A stretch of DNA of 64,000 nt, taken from positions 131,862,163 to 131,926,162 of the forward strand of contig CM057000.1 in NCBI GenBank assembly GCA_029891345.1. The letters run 5' to 3'. Below the pieces are notes generated by a model that was given only the letters and a program-made list of their open reading frames with translations, was not told the DNA's origin and did not search any database. This document shows positions 58,746 through 64,000 of the stretch, in pieces; the stretch's first letter is position 1, and each line of letters opens with the position of its first letter. The translations under genes and the position numbers were made by a program. Origin of the DNA: Dryococelus australis. Taxonomy: Eukaryota > Arthropoda > Insecta > Phasmatodea > Phasmatidae.

Positions 58746-60330
58746 TCTAGTGGCATTGTATACTTCTTTGTCGGAGCCAGAGGACGACTTCGTAGAAGTT
58801 GGGATAGCCTTGACTTCTGGCTTCGTAATTGTACCAGGTGGAGAGGTAGACGTCTTGGGGGATTCCTACTCCTCTTACCGAAGGTGCTTCCGATTGCTTG
58901 CTAATGTGGCTTGATCGGCGGGGTGTTTGACGGGCTCTGTCACGAGGACTCCGCCAGGATAATTCAGAGCTGCTATATTTTGTTTTGGCTGCGATATTCT
59001 CGGTGTAGGTGCGTGGCGTCGAGGGCATTGATCTGACTGAGAATGTACCTTCGCGTTGTTTTACATCTGACTGCAATGGTGTGATGTAACTAGGAGCCTT
59101 GTCAATCATGATGGGCATCGGTTCGTGTTTTGTTGAAGGTCCTGGCTCTGTATCGGGTACTACCCTTTTGGGTGGGGGTTTGTCTTCATCCCCTGATTGG
59201 CCAGGTGTGTGTCCTTTGGCTTTGTCATCCCCAAATGGTGGCATGTCCCCTGGGTATGGTCGTATCTGGCCTCGGATGGCCTTTGGAATCCGTCCGCGTA
59301 TATCCTCAGCCCAGCAGACGTCTCGGTTGCCTACGATGCAGTATGGTCCATCCCATTTGTCAGCAAGGCTAGCGCTGGATTGGTTGCTGGCTTTACTGAG
59401 AGGGTGGCTTCGCAGGACGGCTTCCCCTAAGTTGAATTCTCTTGCTCCTGTCTTCGGTTGGGGTATTTCTTTAAAATATAGGACTTCTGGGTGTGCGTGG
59501 TATGGGCCAGAGCTGCTAGCCGGATGGCCTCGGGTTGAGGCATATCAGTAGGCTCGCTTTCCCACTGCCAGTTACCTGGTCGGCGCAATGTTTGTCCCAG
59601 GAGTAGGATGCTCGGACTGGTGTCAACTGCCTCTTTTGTACGGCGTCGAAGGGCAGACAGTATAGTGGAGATGTGCTTATCTCAATGCTTGAGACCATTA
59701 CCTACACTGATACAGAGGCACTTCTTGATCTCCTGGTTCCTCCGTTCAGTGGGGTTGGCTTGGGGATGGTAGGGAGGGGTAATCAGAGATTCTACCCCCC
59801 ACTCTTGACAGGTGGTTTGACATTGACGCCTCGTAAACTGGGTGCCATTGTCTGTCAGTATGGCTTTAGGATAACCCCATGGAGCGAAAATCTCAGCCTC
59901 CATTTTCCTTACGATTCGGGTGGTTTCTTGGCTGGGTAGAGGAAATTCCTCTACCCATCTTGAAAATTGATCTGTTGCTAAGAGTAGATATCGGTTTCCT
60001 TTCATGCTACGTGGATACGGGCCCATCAGATTGGCGGCGTTGTGGGTCCAGGCTGTCTTGGGTCTCTATGGTTTTGTGGTGGGAGAGGTAACCTGGTATA
60101 CTTTGCAGCGGCAGCAAGTGATGCAGTTGCTGATGTACTGCCAGACATTGCTGTTTATCCCGCCCCAATTGTAACTGGTTTAATGTCCAGTAGGGTTTCC
60201 CTAGTACCGGGGTGACCAGCTTGGGGATGGTCGTGATGGAGCTGGCATATATCAGCTTGTAGTTGTGGTGGAACCCAGATCTTCTACTGCGGATTGGGCT
60301 GCCTGCTACATGTCCACACAATGTCATCCC
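58746..60330 (-). pseudogene. Gypsy 3 integrase with proline-rich tail
   Basis: Reading leftwards, HPGTRETLLD and NWGGINSNVWQYISNCITCC (about 60090-60260) form a damaged H2C2 zinc domain. LLATDQFSRWVEEFPLP, AILTDNGTQFTRRQ and HPQANPTERRNQEIKK (59682-60026) are the catalytic core with both Asp residues and the Glu in one open frame. KWDGPYCIVGNRDVCWAEDI and PKAIRGQIRPYPGDMPPFG (about 59220-59360) are the C-terminal DNA-binding domain. A tail of Pro, Ser, Thr and Arg (58747-59244) follows. Stops between the blocks show decay. The core is the best kept in the window. Confidence 0.85.
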
Positions 60331-60399
60331 ATAGTGCATACTGTTGGAGCTGTTCCTGTAGTAGGCATCGGATGTTGGGATCCACCTGTTTGTGTAAGG

Positions 60400-61080
60400 T
60401 TATTTGTTGGTGGGGTATTTGCAGTTGAAGTCTGATTTGTTCTTCCGGACTTCTTTCCCCCTGCGGTGGGGGTGGGGGGAGGCATTTTCTCCCTCCTCTT
60501 CCTCCTCAGCATTCTCCTCCAATGTCGGGGAATGAGACAGGGTGTCTGGCAGGTCGTTCATCTTACCTGGGCAATGTTGGACCTCGAAGTCGAGCTCAGT
60601 AAGGAACATGTCCCACCGGCTGAGCTTGGTCTTCGAATTCTGGGACTCGGGTATCCATTGGAGGGTTTTAGAGTCGGTCCGTAGAATGAAGTGTTGCCCT
60701 TCGAGATAATACCTGTATTTCTTCACGGCCCAGATAACGGCCAGACACTCCTGCTCATTGATGTTGTAGCACTGCTCTGTTTCTTTTAAGCGGGTTTATG
60801 CAAATGCTATCACATGGGGCTGCCCTTCTACATCTTGTTGGTATAATACTGAGCATAAGCAGTTTTGACACGCGTCCTTTTGCAGTATTAAGGGTTTGTC
60901 TCCTTGCAGCCAATGGAGTTGGTGGATATTTCCTAAGCTGTTCAAGTCGAAAACGCTGATTGTTGTTCCAGGCCCCATCGCCAGCGGGTGTCTATCTCGA
61001 GGAGTGGATGTAGCAGTGCCATGTATTCCTCATTGTTTGGAACGATCTCGTAGCCAATTACACAGACCCAGGTACCGTCA
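60400..61080 (-). pseudogene. Gypsy 3 RNase H, broken
   Basis: The minus-strand frame 60796-60978 gives NIHQLHWLQGDKPLILQKDA and LCSVLYQQDVEGQPHVIAFA, the start of RNase H, with KDA in place of TDA. Next to it, 60400-60726 gives KKYRYYLEGQHFILRTDSKT, then LQWIPESQNSKTKLSRWDMF and VQHCPGKMNDLPDTLSHSP, the end of the domain. It follows the polymerase and precedes the integrase. Confidence 0.8.
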
Positions 61081-61189
61081 TAGCTATCGCTTATTTGTAG
61101 GTTCTTCCGCTTCTTCAATTGCTTGTATTGAACTGTGTTGCGGGTGATATGACGTGTCCCAGATAATCTGTTGATGAGTTGCCGAAGAA

Positions 61190-61839
61190 GCTTTTTGCAG
61201 CTTGCAAGTCATTCCGTGTAATTAGTCTTTCCTACGTGTTGCACATGGCCTTGATGTTCTTCGCAACTATTAGAATGTATTATTACATCGTCGAGATAGA
61301 CGAAACAGAACTCTCAGATGTATCCTGTTAGTACTTCCTCAGACATTAATCGTTAGAATGTTGCGGGGGTGTTTTTCAAGCCGAAAGACAGGACTCGAAA
61401 TTGTAGGGTTTCTCCCTTGGGTGTCGTAAAGGCCGTATATTTTGGACTGTCCAGATGGACTGCAATCTGCCAGTATCCAAACTGCGTCAAGAGTACTGAA
61501 TATTTTGGCTTTGCCAATATCTCATAGTGTAAGAGACAGGTCTATATCTGGGGGAGCGATCGGGTGGCTGACTTCATTTAGCAATTTGTAATTTATGCAA
61601 AATCTCAATTTTCCGTCCTTTTTAGGTACAAGGACCACGTATGAGTTACATGGGGAATTCGATGACTCCACGATCCCCTTCTCCTTCATGTCATTGACCT
61701 GTTCTATGATGTCACAGCGGTGGTCTGACACACTGTATGGACGGTTGTACTGGTATGTCAGCTGTAGACCATATTTCATGTTGTATGGAACGTGTTTGTC
61801 ATAGCAGTCCCCCTTGTCCAAATGCGCGGGCGTGCTCAT
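61190..61839 (-). pseudogene. Gypsy 3 reverse transcriptase, broken
   Basis: The frame 61522-61839 gives KGIVESSNSPCNSYVVLVPK, KDGKLRFCINYKLLN, the fingers of the polymerase. Further left near 61276-61308, FCFVYLDDVII carries the catalytic YxDD. Frameshifts and a stop near 61480-61530 separate them. It matches the Gypsy type, but its palm sequence differs clearly from the elements at 18 and 24 kb, so this is another lineage. Confidence 0.85.
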
Positions 61840-62220
61840 CTAGTACGGCTTTTAATTGGTTGAACTCTGGTTCTTAAAGTTCGTGGTTAATGCTCATTGG
61901 GTCAATGGGTATTGGCGGGATGTCTGGGTTTTGATCCCACTTTACAGTAATACGGTTGGTTTCTCCCAGATAGGCTCTACGTTGTCCGTGATTTAGAATG
62001 CATTGATGGCGGATGAGCTACGGGCACCCTAATATTACTGATTTGGACATGGTTGATGACACGATTAATTCTGTCAGTCTAGCAATACTTTGAATTTTTA
62101 TGTCCAGGGTAATTCGCCTGGTTACATACAGTAAAAATAAATGTACTAAAGTCTTATCCAAAGCTCTTAAAGAGCAATAAGACAGCTGCATATTTACCTC
62201 CATTTACCCAAATATATTCA
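61840..62220 (-). pseudogene. Gypsy 3 protease remnant
   Basis: The minus-strand frame 62018-62203 ends in MSKSVILGCP, resembling the hydrophobic-I-L-G block of retroelement aspartic proteases. The following part contains HQCILNHGQRRAYLGET-like text. The active-site DTG is not seen. Upstream the element stops against the Penelope-like piece at 62240, so gag and the 5' LTR are absent. Confidence 0.5.
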
Positions 62221-62239
62221 GTTTTGGAACTATCTGAGG

Positions 62240-63560
62240 CGTCAATTAAACTGCTCGCCCGAAATTAACCCACCACACCTGTTCTCTAGCTGCTTCCGAA
62301 GATATACGAGGAACAATGGCCACCCCCCAGAACGTCCCATTGTATCACGGATTGGCAGCCCTACTGAGAGAATCTAAGCACTGTAGATGCCCACCTTCAA
62401 CCTTGGGTACAGCAGCTTTCATCCTACCTCAAGGACACAGGCCACTTTCTGGAATGCTTGAGACACCTGAGCTCCATGCCCCAAGATGCATACATGGTTA
62501 CCATAGATGTTACGTCTCTATACTAACATCCCCCTCTCATCTAGACTGTCTGCCATTGAATATTACCTCAAGCAAAGACCCCCACACTGCAAACCTTCTA
62601 AATCATTCTCTGTTTAACTTGCCAGGTTAATCCTTGACAACAACAACTTCAGATTTCAAGACTCGCGCTACTTTCAGATCAAAGGCACAGCAATAGGTAC
62701 ACGTATGGCCCTATCCTATTCCAATCTGTTTATTGGCAGGTTAGAAGAAAACTTCCTTAGTCACTAACCAACCCCACCACACTGCTGGATGTGTTTCATC
62801 AACAGTTCACTCAAGTTCACCTGGTCATACTCCAAAACACACACACCATATTCCTGTATGTTGAACTCTCTCTCCACAATGACACCATTCGAACTGCTGT
62901 ACACACCAAACCCACCAACAACCTCCAGTACTTAACTTTTTGACAGCTACCACCCATATCATGGCAAAACATCCCTACCCTACAGTCTGGCCACAAGAGT
63001 TACATATCTGCTCTACGAACTGTGATCTCACAAACAGTGTGAACAAATAGCCAGAGCATTCCTCGACAGGGGCTACACCAGGCACCTTGTCCGCAAACCG
63101 ATTCAGCAAGCTATATCAAATATCGGAACACAAATCAAGGTCAACAACTCTGATACGCACCGGTCTCATATCATGAAGACCTAAGTAAACTCAGAAACAT
63201 TCTCGACTCTGGATACAAAATTCTGGCTTCCTCACCACAACCACAAGACCTGCTCTCCAAATCACCCAGATTGGTCTTCAGAAGGCCACCTAACCTCCGC
63301 AACAAACTGGTTCGTCCAAAGCTGCAACCCACCACAAATGTCCACCAAACTTATCACCTCCAAAGGATCCCACCCGTGCAATAGTTCATGCTGTGGCACC
63401 TGTTCCATCCACCACCCCTCAACTTCTTTCAATAGCAGACTCACTAGTTATATTTACCCCATCCAAGGCACACACAACTGTGCAACACAAAATCTGATTT
63501 ATCAGCTACAGTGCCAAATGAATTATGTATTCCTTAAACATAACCATTGTTTATAATGTG
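62240..63560 (+). pseudogene. Penelope-like element, broken reverse transcriptase with a GIY-YIG lead-in
   Basis: Plus-strand fragments in order are LQPWVQQLSSYLKDTGHFLE, PQDAYMVTIDVTSLYTNIP (near 62480-62530), LSAIEYYLKQRPPHCKPS, LILDNNNFRFQDSRYF, QIKGTAIGTRMALSYSNLF, then LKFTWSYSKTHT, LSLHNDTIRTAVHTKPTNNL, QYL, then FDSYHPYHGKTSLPYSLATR and FLDRGYTRHLVRKPI. RRPPNLRNKLVRPKLQ and THNCATQNLIYQLQC (about 63470-63520) are the Cys/His stretch that leads into the GIY-YIG endonuclease. This order and wording are specific to Penelope-like elements. The expected catalytic Asp pair between GTAIGTR and FTWSYS is missing, and many frameshifts occur. The 5' end abuts the Gypsy element at 61840-62220. 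Confidence 0.8.
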
Positions 63561-64000
63561 GTCAACACAGAGTTGACAGAACCCCAACGGAACCTTCAAA
63601 CCACATGCTCGTAGCTTTTACTGTTAGCCTGCATTCAAGTTAAGTTGCCGTCCCATCAATGCCCCTCACCGAAGAGCGCCCAGTTCAAATTTGTTACGTC
63701 TGCAGGATGGTCTCAATATTCAAACATAGCACCTAGTAGGCCTTCCATTGGAGAGTCACTGCCTCTCAGATTGCACAAGGGCATCGCGTTTGTGCCAAGC
63801 GCCAGCATCGCTAAGGATGATCCAGAAATCCATGTGTGACATCGGATGCTTACTCCTAGAGGCGGGGCTAAACCCCCCCGCACCTTTAAGTACCAGCAAA
63901 CTGGGAAATTTAATATAAAAGGAACCCCAGCATGGACTCAGGGCAGTCTGCTGCACCTCTCATTTCGCTGTGAAAGTACGAGCGTGCTAGCACAATGGCA
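63561..64000 (+). other. unassigned, possible start of an LTR
   Basis: AATATAAAAGG near 63910 is a good TATA-like word, and GGCAGTCTG about 30 bases on could hold a start site. A GGCGGGGC box lies near 63862. The layout resembles a retroelement promoter that continues beyond the window, but there is no second copy here to prove it. Confidence 0.25.

Overview
This is eukaryotic nuclear DNA, most likely from an arthropod and probably an insect with a large, transposon-rich genome. It has long AT-rich introns with GT-AG splice sites and almost no intact open reading frames. It also has many decayed Gypsy, LINE, Penelope and hAT elements. I cannot name the species. No bacterial genes, operons or CRISPR arrays are present.

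Only two host genes are supported, both on the + strand. (1) The 3' part of SPRTN/Spartan, the DNA-protein crosslink repair protease, has an exon at 2855-3089 encoding the zinc-binding end of the SprT-like domain. A last exon at 10432-11471 carries a degenerate PCNA motif, a p97-binding SHP box, a possible SUMO-interacting motif and three UBZ4 zinc fingers. The exons with the protease active site lie upstream of the window. (2) The 5' part of PIK3C3/VPS34, the class III phosphatidylinositol 3-kinase, has a short first coding exon at 36173-36243 and C2-domain exons at 47889-48077 and 54449-54605. The reading phases agree across both introns. The rest of that gene lies downstream.

Everything else is mobile-element debris. 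Region by region: 0.4-2.5 kb and 3.5-5.4 kb hold two oppositely oriented LTR-like copies (family A) that flank the SPRTN exon. 5.8-8.4 kb holds simple repeats, a TA-flanked terminal-inverted-repeat element and a SINE-like piece. 13.8-15.5 kb holds a third family A copy. 16-21.8 kb and 21.9-25.2 kb hold two decayed Gypsy elements on the minus strand. 25.3-32.9 kb is AT-rich with an LTR-like piece, a LINE tail and a 10-bp minisatellite. 33-35.4 kb is a minus-strand LINE split by a palindrome-rich insertion.

PIK3C3 intron 1 (36.2-47.9 kb) holds a LINE, long AT microsatellites, a second LTR family, a nested pair of miniature transposons, a foldback element with ~170-bp tandem repeats, and a hAT miniature element. 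PIK3C3 intron 2 (48.1-54.4 kb) is almost filled by two hAT elements, one carrying a broken ZMYM1-like transposase. 55.3-62.2 kb is a third Gypsy element whose LTR belongs to family A. 62.2-63.6 kb is a truncated Penelope-like element.

The most useful signals are the three-finger SPRTN tail, the inverted LTRs around a SPRTN exon, AATAAA signals placed inside hairpins in several LTR families, and the dense, datable hAT insertions in PIK3C3. I found no convincing new multi-gene system.
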